From an uncultured Clostridia bacterium (GTDB taxonomy: Bacteria > Bacillota > Clostridia > Oscillospirales > Ruminococcaceae), in contig CANQOC010000011.1 in assembly GCA_947625375.1 (NCBI GenBank), positions 1 through 64,000 of the forward strand: DNA of 64,000 nucleotides, in the 5' to 3' direction. Positions within the stretch are counted from its first letter, which is position 1. Each line of letters begins with the position of its first letter. The position numbers and the translations under genes were made by a program. Of the stretch, positions 34,983 to 43,371 are shown one piece after another. The notes under the pieces are model-generated. The model was not told the origin of the DNA, searched no databases, and saw only the letters and a program-made list of their open reading frames with translations.

Positions 34983-35417
34983 ATGCACAAAAATAAGGGC
35001 AAAACGGTCATAGCTTTGTTGGCAATCGCGATAGTCGCAGCTATCGCGGCAGTCTGGGTCTGTACGCCCGGGGAACGGGTCGCTCTTTTTGTCAGAGCTC
35101 ACAGCGAAGACTTGTCTGATATTGCATCCGCCTGCCTGACCGGGGACGCTTCTGCCGAAAGCTACCGCAGCGTAAGGGTCGAAGGACTATTTGACGGAGA
35201 GCACCCTATCGTCCAATTTGATACATACGGCTGGGGTTTGGTCCCGTATATGGGTTTTTACTATTCGCCTGACGGCACACCCGCTGCCTTTCAGAATGTG
35301 AATTCAGAGCTGACGTCCGTGGACGATAATACATGGAAATGGACTGACGGAACGGATAATCACGGCATTACGAAGAAAATCTATGACTGCTGGTATTATT
35401 TTGAAGCGTGGCTATGA
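34983..35417 (+). CDS. Small membrane-anchored/secreted protein, unknown
   Basis: 144 aa. N-terminal hydrophobic helix ('TVIALLAIAIVAAIAAVWVC'), then a soluble domain ('EGLFDGEHPIVQFDTYGWGL', ending 'YDCWYYFEAWL'). No family recognised; small exported proteins of this look are common in Clostridia. RBS AGAGGTGATT. Between ilvA and ridA, same strand. Confidence 0.65.
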   Translation: MHKNKGKTVIALLAIAIVAAIAAVWVCTPGERVALFVRAHSEDLSDIASACLTGDASAESYRSVRVEGLFDGEHPIVQFDTYGWGLVPYMGFYYSPDGTPAAFQNVNSELTSVDDNTWKWTDGTDNHGITKKIYDCWYYFEAWL

Positions 35418-35563
35418 GCTTATTCGTCAACAAGGCGGATTACAAGGTCGTTTATAATAAACCTGTAATTCCGGTTCATCTTCCGAAAAATCGCGAAATT
35501 AAATACGCAAAACAGACGGAGCCGCAAAATTTAACGGCATTTTATAATGTGAAAGGAGATTAA
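35414..35563 (+). CDS. Possible 49-aa protein
   Basis: ATG 35414 overlaps the previous stop (ATGA). The frame (MSLFVNKADYKVVYNKPVIP..., ending FYNVKGD) closes at TAA 35561-35563, just before ridA's start, so its end contains ridA's AAAGGAGAT. No recognisable family. The coupling geometry supports it; size and lack of homology argue caution. Confidence 0.3.
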   Translation: MSLFVNKADYKVVYNKPVIPVHLPKNREIKYAKQTEPQNLTAFYNVKGD

Positions 35564-35565
35564 CT

Positions 35566-35940
35566 ATGTCAGAAAAAATCAGCACAAAAAGCGCGCCCGC
35601 GGCAATCGGGCCGTATTCACAGGCGGTAAAGGCGGGCGGATTCGTCTTCACGTCGGGGCAGATTGCGCTCGACCCCGCGACCGGGGAAATCGTCGCCGGC
35701 GGAATCGCCGAACAGGCCGAGCGGGTCATGAAGAATCTCGAAGCGGTGCTCGCCGCCGCCGGGACCGGCTTCGACCGCGCGGTCAAGACGACCTGTTTCC
35801 TCGCGGACATCGGCGACTTCGCCGCGTTCAACGAGGTCTACGGCAGATACATCACCTCCTCCCCCGCGCGCAGCTGCGTCGCGGTAAAGGACCTTCCCAA
35901 AGGTGCACTGGTGGAGGTTGAGGTAGTGGCGGAACTGTAA
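35566..35940 (+). CDS. ridA: RidA, 2-iminobutanoate/2-iminopropanoate deaminase
   Basis: 124 aa, cytoplasmic trimer that hydrolyses reactive imine/enamine intermediates made by PLP dehydratases. Key residues: Arg in SPARSCVAV (about 104) and the C-terminal 'ALVEVEVVAEL'; N-terminal 'APAAIGPYSQAVKAGGFVFT'. RBS AAAGGAGATTAACT. Its position after ilvA fits its known job of clearing 2-iminobutanoate produced by threonine dehydratase. Confidence 0.94.
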   Translation: MSEKISTKSAPAAIGPYSQAVKAGGFVFTSGQIALDPATGEIVAGGIAEQAERVMKNLEAVLAAAGTGFDRAVKTTCFLADIGDFAAFNEVYGRYITSSPARSCVAVKDLPKGALVEVEVVAEL

Positions 35941-35944
35941 AACA

Positions 35945-36040
35945 GAACTTGGAAATCAGAGGATAGAAGCAAAAATGTCTCCCATAGGAAGACAAATATC
36001 CCTCTTCTATCCTCTAATCATCTATCCTCTATTATCTAAA
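35945..36040. repeat. Micro-repeat inverted pair
   Basis: AGAGGATAGAAG (about 35957) faces CTTCTATCCTCT (about 36003), then more TCTATCCTCTATTATC units. Probably forms a hairpin after ridA. Confidence 0.55.
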
Positions 36041-36046
36041 TGCGCT

Positions 36047-36075
36047 TGCATTTTCCCAGCCGGCGTGATAGAATA
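36047..36075 (+). promoter_or_regulatory. Promoter of YifB-like gene
   Basis: TTGCAT (36047-36052), 17-bp spacer, extended TGA-TAGAAT (36070-36075). Confidence 0.65.
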
Positions 36076-36101
36076 AAGCTATATGAAGAGAGGTGAGTGC
36101 G

Positions 36102-37631
36102 GTGTTTTGCAGAATCAACGGGATAGGGCTGAACGGGTTGAACGCCTATCCGGTCGACGTCGAGGTCGAGATGAGCCGGGGACTCGAGCGGTTCGACATC
36201 GTCGGACTTGCCGACGCGGCGGTCCGGGAGTCGCGCGAGCGGATTAAGTCGGCGTTTCGGTCGTCGGGGATAAAGTTTCCCGGCGCGTCGACCGTCATCA
36301 ACCTTGCGCCGGCCGACGTCAAGAAGAGCGGCTCGACACACGACCTGCCGATTGCCGTCGCGATTTTAGACGCGCTCGGCGAAATCCCGAGCGATATCGG
36401 CGACGCCGCCTTTGTGGGCGAGCTTTCGCTCGGCGGAGAGGTGCGGTCGGTCAACGGCGTCCTCCCGATGACTATTATGGCACAGAAAAACGGCGTCAAG
36501 CGGATTTTTGTCCCGAAAGACAACGCCTTCGAGGCGTCGGTTGTCGCGGGAATCGAGGTTTACGGCGTCGGAACGCTTGCCGAGCTTCACCGCCACCTCG
36601 GCGGCATCACCCCGATTTCGCCGACCCCGCAATATGTCCCCAAGCCGGACAGCTATTCCGACCGCCTCGACTTTTCCGACGTTAAAGGACAGGCTTTCGC
36701 GAAGCGCGCCCTCGAGGTCGCGGCCTGCGGGGGTCACAACGTCATCATGATCGGCGCGCCGGGTTCGGGAAAGAGCATGCTCGCGAAGCGTATTCCGTCA
36801 ATCCTCCCGACGATGACCTTTGAGGAGTCGATTGAGACGACAAACGTCTATTCAATCGCGGGAATGATTGACAAGGACGAGCCGCTTATCGTCCGCAGGC
36901 CGTTCCGCTCGCCTCATCACACCGTTTCGACCGCGGGTCTTACCGGAGGCGGAAGCGTCCCCAAGCCGGGGGAGATTTCGCTCGCGCACAACGGACTTCT
37001 CTTCCTCGACGAGCTCGCCGAGTTCAACCGGCAGACGCTCGAGGTCTTAAGACAGCCGGTCGAGGACCAAAAAGTCACGATAAGCCGCGCCGCCGGCTCG
37101 GTGAGCTATCCCTGTTCGGTGATGCTTGTTGCGGCGATGAACCCGTGTCCCTGCGGCTACTACGGACACCCGACAAAGAAGTGCGTCTGCACGCAGAGGC
37201 AGGTTTCGCAGTATCTCTCGAAGATTTCAGGGCCGCTCCTCGACCGCTTCGACCTGCACATCGAAATCGCGCCGGTCGCCTATGAGAACCTCTCCTCGGA
37301 CATCAAGGAGGAGCCGAGCGCCGTTATCCGCGAGCGGGTCCAGCGCGCCCGCGAGATTCAGAATGAGCGCTTTAGCGGCACCGGCATCAGCTGTAACGCG
37401 CGAATCACGCCGGACATTCTGCGCGACGTCTGCCGCCTCACCGACGGCGCCAACGCGCTTTTGAAGGACGTCTTCGACCGCCTCGGACTTTCCGCGCGGG
37501 CGTACGACAAGATTCTGAAGGTCGCGCGGACCGTCGCCGACATGGACGGCGCGGCGGACATCGACCGCCAGCATATCTCGCAGGCGGTGCGGTATCGGAC
37601 ACTGGATAGGAAGTTTTGGGTGAATGAGTAG
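36102..37631 (+). CDS. YifB/ComM-family Mg-chelatase-like AAA+ ATPase
   Basis: 509 aa from GTG 36102 (MFCRINGIGL), six bases after GAGAGGTGA; GTG 36093 overlaps the RBS. Lon-like N-domain ('FDIVGLADAAVRESRERIKS'), AAA+ core with Walker A MIGAPGSGKSML (about residue 220), Walker B LLFLDELAEF, and the Mg-chelatase C-terminal domain with the Cys-rich 'PCPCGYYGHPTKKCVC'. ComM relatives are helicases promoting branch migration during natural transformation; whether this Clostridium-type protein does the same is inferred. Confidence 0.9.
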   Translation: MFCRINGIGLNGLNAYPVDVEVEMSRGLERFDIVGLADAAVRESRERIKSAFRSSGIKFPGASTVINLAPADVKKSGSTHDLPIAVAILDALGEIPSDIGDAAFVGELSLGGEVRSVNGVLPMTIMAQKNGVKRIFVPKDNAFEASVVAGIEVYGVGTLAELHRHLGGITPISPTPQYVPKPDSYSDRLDFSDVKGQAFAKRALEVAACGGHNVIMIGAPGSGKSMLAKRIPSILPTMTFEESIETTNVYSIAGMIDKDEPLIVRRPFRSPHHTVSTAGLTGGGSVPKPGEISLAHNGLLFLDELAEFNRQTLEVLRQPVEDQKVTISRAAGSVSYPCSVMLVAAMNPCPCGYYGHPTKKCVCTQRQVSQYLSKISGPLLDRFDLHIEIAPVAYENLSSDIKEEPSAVIRERVQRAREIQNERFSGTGISCNARITPDILRDVCRLTDGANALLKDVFDRLGLSARAYDKILKVARTVADMDGAADIDRQHISQAVRYRTLDRKFWVNE

Positions 37632-38547
37632 GGGAGGAGCTGAAAGTTCTTGAATAGCTTAGCGAGCGGCGTCCTACCTTTTATAAGGAATTCGCTGCGC
37701 TCATGCTATTTACAGACTCCTACCCCCGTCCCCCTCCCACATGGGAGGGGTTCTGCATAGCTAAGGCTTTGTGAGCCGCCTGACGGCGGAAGGAAGATTT
37801 GCAGAGTCGTCGTGCGTAGCTAAAAAGGTGTCCGCCGTTGGCGGACGCTCCTCGCGTCACTTGGCCGTGACGCGTTTCGCCTGTTCCCCCACCCCTGTCC
37901 CCTCCCCGACGGGGAGGGGGACGGCGAGGAAACTTAGTTGCGTTGTAAAAATTTGAGAGCGACGCCGCATCTTTCTATAAGGTATTCGCTTCGCTCATGC
38001 TATCTTTAAACTTCCACCCCTTACCCCCTCCCACATGGGAGGGGGTTCAGCATAGCTAAGGACGGGAGTGCCGCCTAACGGCGGGGGAAAGTATGTGAAG
38101 GCACTATGCGTCGCTAATAAGGAGTCCGCCGTTGGCGGACGCTCCTCGCGTCACTTGACCGTGACGCGTTTCGCCTGTTCCCCCTCCCCTACCCCCTCCC
38201 CGACGGGGAGGGGGTTCATGTTGCTGAAACTTTTGATAGCCGCTGACGCGGGGGTATTTGCCACATCATCGTACTTTTTCACTTGCCTCACTCATCGTTC
38301 GGCAAGCAGGGGACCCCCGGCGAGGGTCCCCTACGTCAAAACAGTCCACCGGACTTTTTTGACTACCCTCCTGCGCTTCGCTTCGCAAAGTGTTCCGCGA
38401 CTGCGGTCGCGGCTCGGGGACTCTGTCCCCGAGCCCCCTGTGAACCTTTTGAAAAAGGTTCAATCGAAAACTTTTACCTTATGTACGCCTCGCCTTTCCT
38501 CTGCAATCTCAAAAAATACCGCCCAAGCCTCTGCCTGAGCGGGTTTT
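37632..38547. repeat. Composite palindromic repeat array
   Basis: Gene-free. Linker plus CTCCCACATGGGAG (37733-37751 and 38026-38046), CCGCCTGACGGCGG, two GTCCGCCGTTGGCGGAC + GTCACTTG(G/A)CCGTGAC units (37826-37882 and 38120-38178), CTCCCCGACGGGGAG (37903-37921, 38199-38215), then a different hairpin cluster at 38300-38462. Confidence 0.85.
38300..38462. repeat. Hairpin cluster downstream of the LCP gene
   Basis: AGGGGACCC/GGGTCCCCT (38308-38332), GGCTCGGGGAC/GTCCCCGAGCC (38411-38435) and TGAACCTTTT/AAAAGGTTCA (38441-38462) are three perfect stem-loops. The last could terminate the minus-strand capsule transcript. These cores differ from the other arrays. Confidence 0.7.
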
Positions 38548-39621
38548 TCAATGCTTATAGTACAGCTCCTTGACGAGCGCTTCGACGTTTTCGGGGGTCT
38601 CGTAGGTGCAGCGCGCGCCGTTCTTGCGCTCGCCCTCGACGCCGTCGAGCCGCCTGAAGCCGGTGAATTCGTAGTCATAGGTCGCCATAATCCACTTCGT
38701 AATGTCCGACTTGCCCATGTCCGTGACGCACATGTCGAGCACGTCGGTATAGAGATTGACAACCTGTTTCGCCGACATCGTCGACTTCGCCTTCTTCATG
38801 AAGGCCTCCATAAACTGAATCTGTCGGCCCATTCTAAGCGCGTTCGTGTTCGACTCCTTCATCGTCATGCGCGCCCTGACAAAGTGCTCGGCGTGCTCAC
38901 CGGTGAGGTTGATTGTCTCGCCTTGAATAAGGGTGTCGTCGACGCCGGTGAAGTCGTCCTCAATCGTGACCTCGACGCCCCCGACCGCGTCGGCAAGCTT
39001 CCCGATAATCGGAATCGGCGCGGCGATGAATCCGAGAAAGTCGATTTCGTCGCCCAAAAGCCAGTGGAGCGACTTCAGGACGTTCCGTCCGCTCTCGCGG
39101 CTTCCGTCGCCATAGCCGTAGGCAAGCGCAAGCTGTTCCTCGACGACGCCGTAGGTGCCGCCGTTTGAGGCATAGTTCTCGACCGGCACCGCAAGGTCGC
39201 GGTTGATGCTTAAAATCGAAAACGTCTTCGTCTTAAGGTTCATCGAGACAATCAGCACAACGTCCGACTGTCCGCCGGTGCGGTAATAGGGACTTTCGGC
39301 GAGCTCCTGCTTGTCGACGCCGATGACGACAATATGCTTTATATTCGGGTCATACGAGCCGTCAATATTGACGGCGGACGCCACCGAATCGGCCGAAACG
39401 GCTCCTTCGGGTGCAGCATCCGCCGCTAAAAACAACTCGTCGTTGCCGTCGAGAATGTCGACGGCAGCGTCGGGTTCGGCGGTGCTCCTCGGGTCTTCGC
39501 CGCGCTTTCGGGGAATGTGTTCAACAAACTCCGCGGCGGCAAAGACCGCAATGAGAACTGCCGCTATAACGACGAGCCATATCAGCACGTCGCGTTTTCT
39601 GAATTTCTTTGGCTTTGCCAA
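38548..39621 (-). CDS. LytR-CpsA-Psr (LCP) family glycopolymer ligase
   Basis: 357 aa. One N-terminal membrane helix (about residues 11-32) and an extracellular LCP domain (about 90-300): 'HIVVIGVDKQELAE', 'DVVLIVSMNLKTKTFSILSI', NRDLAVPV, LHWLLGDEIDFLGF, EHAEHFVRAR. LCP enzymes attach undecaprenyl-linked polymers (capsule, teichoic acid) to peptidoglycan. The conserved Arg of 'INRDL' and of 'VRARM' are present. Last gene of the capsule operon; 24 bp after cpsD. Confidence 0.92.
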   Translation of the reverse strand: MAKPKKFRKRDVLIWLVVIAAVLIAVFAAAEFVEHIPRKRGEDPRSTAEPDAAVDILDGNDELFLAADAAPEGAVSADSVASAVNIDGSYDPNIKHIVVIGVDKQELAESPYYRTGGQSDVVLIVSMNLKTKTFSILSINRDLAVPVENYASNGGTYGVVEEQLALAYGYGDGSRESGRNVLKSLHWLLGDEIDFLGFIAAPIPIIGKLADAVGGVEVTIEDDFTGVDDTLIQGETINLTGEHAEHFVRARMTMKESNTNALRMGRQIQFMEAFMKKAKSTMSAKQVVNLYTDVLDMCVTDMGKSDITKWIMATYDYEFTGFRRLDGVEGERKNGARCTYETPENVEALVKELYYKH

Positions 39622-39645
39622 CTAAATCACGCCTTTCCAGCGGAA

Positions 39646-40350
39646 TCAATAGCGGTATTCAGAGCCGTATTTTGCGTAATACTTGTATTTTCCGCCGTAT
39701 CTCGCGTTTTCGGCACCGACCTTGTTGAGCACGCAGCCCAGCACGTTTGCGCCGACTCTCAGAAGCTGGTTCTTGGCGTCGTTGACCTGACGGTAATCGA
39801 CCTCGTTTGCTCCGACGACGATGATTACGCCGCTGCAGTTCGGGGCGATGATTGCCGCGTCAATAACTCGGCCGAGCGGCGGAGTATCGATGATGATAAA
39901 GTCAAACGCCTTTTTTAATACGTCGAGCATCGCGGTGAAAATCTTTCCGCCGAAAAGCGGCGTCGGGTTAAGGACATAGTTTCCGACCGGCAGAACATAG
40001 GCGTTCGGAATGTTGGTCTTATAGACCGCGTCGTTGATTTCGCCCTTGCCCGAAAGGACGTCGGCGAGACCGGTGAACGGAAGTCCGTCGTCCGCGGTGG
40101 CGCCGTAGCGCGCCGAGAAGACCGATTTTCTGAGGTCGGCGTCGATAAGAAGCGTTTTCAGTCCGGCGTTGGCATAGTTTCTCATCATCTCGAACGAGAT
40201 GACCGATTTACCGGCGTTTTCATCGACGCTTGTGATTGCGACGAGCTTTACGCCCTCGCCCGAATAAGAGACGTTCGTCCTTAAGACGTTCATAGCCTCG
40301 TTCATCTCATAAGAGGGGTCCTTGACGTCGGCAATAGTTATGCTTCTCAT
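39646..40350 (-). CDS. cpsD: Tyrosine-protein kinase CpsD/CapB (BY-kinase)
   Basis: 234 aa cytoplasmic BY-kinase controlling polysaccharide export. Walker A-like DENAGKSVISFEM (about residue 43), Walker A' LLIDADLRKS (about 68), Walker B IIIDTPPLG (about 151), and a C-terminal tyrosine cluster (YGGKYKYYAKYGSEYRY) that is the autophosphorylation tail. Start overlaps the cpsC end by four bases, as expected for a CpsC-CpsD pair that act as one split kinase. Confidence 0.93.
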   Translation of the reverse strand: MRSITIADVKDPSYEMNEAMNVLRTNVSYSGEGVKLVAITSVDENAGKSVISFEMMRNYANAGLKTLLIDADLRKSVFSARYGATADDGLPFTGLADVLSGKGEINDAVYKTNIPNAYVLPVGNYVLNPTPLFGGKIFTAMLDVLKKAFDFIIIDTPPLGRVIDAAIIAPNCSGVIIVVGANEVDYRQVNDAKNQLLRVGANVLGCVLNKVGAENARYGGKYKYYAKYGSEYRY

Positions 40351-41219
40351 TTCTTGGCACCTCCCGCCGGCTTTTCGCCGTTTTTGTCGGACTTATCCGA
40401 CTTTGAGGACTTGTGTCCCTCCGAGCCGTAGCCATAGCCGTAACCGTAGCCGTATCCGTAGCCATAGCCGTGCTTCTTCTTTTTGCCGCCCTCATAGTAG
40501 ACCTTGGTGAGCGTTACGAGTCCGCAGCGGTTCTCGATGTCCTCAGAGGTCTTGATGGTGGTATCCATTACGGCAATGAAGACGATAACTCCGGCGGCAA
40601 GAACGGCGCCGAGCACAAAGGCGATTACGACCGTTTTTGTGAGGCTCGGGAACGAAGGATTCTCGGGTGCGATGGCATCGTCATAGATGCTCGGAACCGA
40701 GATATCCATTATCGTCGCAAGCTTGTCCACAGCGTAATAGGTAAGATTGTTCGCGATTTCGCGGGCAAGATAGGGGTCGGCGTCGGTGACGGTAATCTTT
40801 ATGATGTGCGTGTCGGTCGGGTTGGTGACCTCGACGTTTTCATAAAGCTCCTGATAGTTATAGGGAAGGTCCATCATGTCGATAACCGCCTCGATGATGG
40901 TGCGGCTCTTGATGATTTCGGAATAGTCCGCCGCGATGTTGCTCGCAAGGTTCAGGTCCGCCATCTCGAGAAGAGCGTTGCTTCCGCTCGTCGATACGAG
41001 ATAGGTGGATGTCGTAGCGGTGTACAGCGGAGTGATGAAGAACTGTACTACGATTCCGGCGCCGAGCGCGAACACGAGCGCGACAGCGATGATGATGAGT
41101 ATGTGGCGCCTCAGTGCGTTGAACAGAAGCAGAAGGTCAATCTCCTGTGTCTCCTCGACGGCACCGGCGGCTGTGCGCTTTGTAAGAGCGGCGTCGGTCT
41201 GAATCTGATTACTTTCCAT
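40347..41219 (-). CDS. cpsC: Wzz/CpsC chain-length regulator with Gly-Tyr repeat tail
   Basis: 290 aa. Two membrane helices (about residues 38-60 and 185-205) flank an extracytoplasmic Wzz domain ('ATTSTYLVSTSGSNALLEMA', 'IIKSRTIIEAVIDMM'). It anchors and activates CpsD. The cytoplasmic tail contains seven Gly-Tyr dipeptides (DNA 40426-40470), then a Ser/Lys-rich end. Gly-Tyr runs are not typical of CpsC; the Tyr codons alternate TAT/TAC and Gly codons vary, so the repeat is kept at protein level. Confidence 0.92.
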   Translation of the reverse strand: MESNQIQTDAALTKRTAAGAVEETQEIDLLLLFNALRRHILIIIAVALVFALGAGIVVQFFITPLYTATTSTYLVSTSGSNALLEMADLNLASNIAADYSEIIKSRTIIEAVIDMMDLPYNYQELYENVEVTNPTDTHIIKITVTDADPYLAREIANNLTYYAVDKLATIMDISVPSIYDDAIAPENPSFPSLTKTVVIAFVLGAVLAAGVIVFIAVMDTTIKTSEDIENRCGLVTLTKVYYEGGKKKKHGYGYGYGYGYGYGYGSEGHKSSKSDKSDKNGEKPAGGAKK

Positions 41220-41309
41220 GTTTACCTCAAAAATGTTTACTTATTGAAATCAGCAAGCCGAAGGACTTGCTGATTCCGTCAGTTGTTTTGTTTTCAGAGT
41301 CGAGAAAGA

Positions 41310-42005
41310 TTATCTCTTCTTGGAGACAACGATAGCAGCTGCAGCAACCATCATAGGAACGACTGCGAGGGCAATGCCGGTAACAGGGTTCTTTTCGGGT
41401 TCTTCAGCAGGAGCCGCGTCAGCGCCGTCGTCGACAGTCATGTCGTCGCCTTCAGCGGGATCTTCTTCGGTGTCGCCCTGCTCAGCAGGAACGTCAACAT
41501 TTACAGCGGTGTAGTTGTTGACGATTGCGAAGTAGTGCCAAGCCTTGATGGTCTCAGCGTCAGCAGTGAAGACAACACGGTTGCCGTAAACCTCGAGGTT
41601 AGCGCCGTCGAGAACTTCCCATTCATCGCGAACGAGGACAACAGCAGTCTCGGGGTCGGTGTTAGGAGCATACATCTCGATTTCAACAGGACCGGTAACG
41701 CCGGCAGGAAGGTCGATGTAAGCAACGCCGGTTGCGTCATAAGCAGCAACTTCGCCGAAAACAGGGCCGCTGGTGACCTGAGAGAAGGTTGCGCCGTTGA
41801 CGAGCGAACCGTTGATGGTCAGGTAAGCGGTTTCCTTAGCGGCAACGCTGGAAAGACCGGCAGAGGACGGAGTATGGACACCAGGAAGGACTCCACCAAA
41901 AGAATTCTCCGGAGGAACAGCAGGACTGCTGTCCTTAGCGGAGGCTACAACTCCGAGAGAAAGGACCAGGCTAAGAGCCAGAACGATTGCAAGAATTTTC
42001 TTCAT
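41310..42005 (-). CDS. Sortase-type surface protein in the capsule operon
   Basis: 231 aa. Signal peptide (MKKILAIVLALSLVLSLGVV..., cleaved near ASA-KD), a ~150-residue beta-rich domain ('AYIDLPAGVTGPVEIEMYAP'), an acidic Asp/Glu/Ala linker, then NPVTG, a hydrophobic span and a KKR tail. NPxTG with a C-terminal helix and basic end is a sortase-type cell wall sorting signal. First gene after the 42117-42146 promoter, upstream of cpsC. No known enzymatic motif. Confidence 0.85.
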   Translation of the reverse strand: MKKILAIVLALSLVLSLGVVASAKDSSPAVPPENSFGGVLPGVHTPSSAGLSSVAAKETAYLTINGSLVNGATFSQVTSGPVFGEVAAYDATGVAYIDLPAGVTGPVEIEMYAPNTDPETAVVLVRDEWEVLDGANLEVYGNRVVFTADAETIKAWHYFAIVNNYTAVNVDVPAEQGDTEEDPAEGDDMTVDDGADAAPAEEPEKNPVTGIALAVVPMMVAAAAIVVSKKR

Positions 42006-42116
42006 GAGTAATTCCCCACTTTCATTTACATAATTTTTAAAATTCTTCGAGCCTTTACGGCGCCCGAACCGTGAAATTCATTTGGTGCAGAAGCACCCCG
42101 AATTGAATTCGTGTTT

Positions 42117-42146
42117 ATGATACACCCATCGGGGGTCGGATGTCAA
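42117..42146 (-). promoter_or_regulatory. Promoter of the surface protein-cpsC-cpsD-LCP operon
   Basis: Minus strand TTGACA (42146-42141), 18-bp spacer, TATCAT (42122-42117). Confidence 0.75.
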
Positions 42147-42206
42147 GCACTTCAACGAAATTTCCTATAATTTCGTCAATATGAATAAAAAATCGCGTCC
42201 AAGTTT

Positions 42207-42950
42207 TTATACCATGTTCAAAATGTTCATGGGCCTGTGGATAAATAAGGCATATGCCGCCTTGTCGCCGAACTTTTCCGAGACATAGGAAAAACATTCC
42301 CTGAGATTGGGCTCGCCGCGCTCGCGGCTGTGCCTGTCGTCGGCGACGACATCGATTGCGCCCTGCTCGACGAGCTTCGAGATGAGCTTCCGCTTCGGGG
42401 ACGAAAATGCTTCGGTGTTGATTTGGAGCTTTGCGCCGAGGCTCTTGAGCTCATAGATGTCGTCGATGTCAATAAGCTTGTCGTATCTCTCGATGTGTGC
42501 GACAAGCGGGACCTTTCCCGCCGACAGAAGCTTTACGACATACATTCTCATGTCGTCGTAAGAGGTCGTCGGGTGAAACTCGGTGAGGACGACCCTTGAA
42601 TCGCCGAGCGGCTTGCAGCTTTTATCCCGCAGGCGTTCAATCGTGTCCGGGCGCATAAAGACCTCGTTTCCCAAAAACAGCTTCATGTCCGGGAGATTTT
42701 CCGAGACATACGCCCGCGCCTTCGCGAACGATTCGGCAATCTTATCCGGCTTCGGCGTAAACAGCGCCGGATTGAAGTGGGGCGTGAAACAAAGATACCT
42801 GACCCCGCAGGAATATTCAAGGCGAATCAAATCGACCATCTGCTCGTCGTCGTGCGCTCCGTCGTCGACTCCGGCGAGGATATGACAGTGAAGGTCGACG
42901 AGACCCGCCGGCACCTCGACCGGCGCCTTCGGCTTTTTCCGCAACAGCAT
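42207..42950 (-). CDS. cpsB: CpsB/CapC-type tyrosine-protein phosphatase (PHP domain)
   Basis: 247 aa metal-dependent phosphatase that dephosphorylates CpsD. PHP motifs: DLHCHILAGVDDGA (about residue 19), CFTPHFNP, LGNEVFM, VAHIERYDK (about 153), and VADDRHSR (about 203; the usual form is SDAHS, so the first residue differs). Just upstream of the capsule operon, with its own promoter. Confidence 0.92.
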   Translation of the reverse strand: MLLRKKPKAPVEVPAGLVDLHCHILAGVDDGAHDDEQMVDLIRLEYSCGVRYLCFTPHFNPALFTPKPDKIAESFAKARAYVSENLPDMKLFLGNEVFMRPDTIERLRDKSCKPLGDSRVVLTEFHPTTSYDDMRMYVVKLLSAGKVPLVAHIERYDKLIDIDDIYELKSLGAKLQINTEAFSSPKRKLISKLVEQGAIDVVADDRHSRERGEPNLRECFSYVSEKFGDKAAYALFIHRPMNILNMV

Positions 42951-42988
42951 AATATACCCTTCCTTCGCTCAGTGATACATTATATAGT

Positions 42989-43017
42989 ATTATAACACCG
43001 CCGGAAAGAAAATGCAA
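42989..43017 (-). promoter_or_regulatory. Promoter of cpsB
   Basis: Minus strand TTGCAT (43017-43012), 17-bp spacer, extended TGT-TATAAT (42994-42989). Confidence 0.8.
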
Positions 43018-43300
43018 GAGCGGATAGAGGACAGAAATGAGATTGTCAGAAATCAGATTTCCCAACCGCAAATATATAAATGAACCGCGTCCGAATTCTA
43101 TCATCTAACCTCTATCCTCCAACTTCTACAAAAGGTGTCGCCTTCGGCGACGTTTTTAAATTTTGCATAATGCGTGCGGAACGTACACCCAATAGAGGAC
43201 GGAAATGAGATTGTCAGAAATCAGATTTATCTCTCGCAAATATATAAATGAACCGCGTCCGAATTCTATCATCTAACCTCTATCCTCCAATTTCTAACAA
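43018..43300. repeat. Duplicated micro-repeat block upstream of metG
   Basis: A ~100-bp block (AGAGGACAGAAATGAGATTG, CGCAAATATATAAATGAACC, TCTATCATCTAACCTC) occurs at about 43024-43117 and again at about 43193-43291, separated by a GTGTCGCCTTCGGCGAC palindrome. Confidence 0.85.
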
Positions 43301-43306
43301 TCCAGC

Positions 43307-43334
43307 TTGACAAATCACGAAAAACGGTTATAAT
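43307..43334 (+). promoter_or_regulatory. Promoter of metG
   Basis: TTGACA (43307-43312), 16-bp spacer, TATAAT (43329-43334). The leader is only ~30 nt, so no T-box. Confidence 0.85.
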
Positions 43335-43371
43335 AAAAAGGTGCTGTAAAGCAAACGAAAGGAAGATGAAA

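Noticed and set aside
43018..43371. T-box or riboswitch in front of metG
   Set aside because: The promoter at 43307-43334 leaves only about 30 nt of leader, and no T-box sequence is present.
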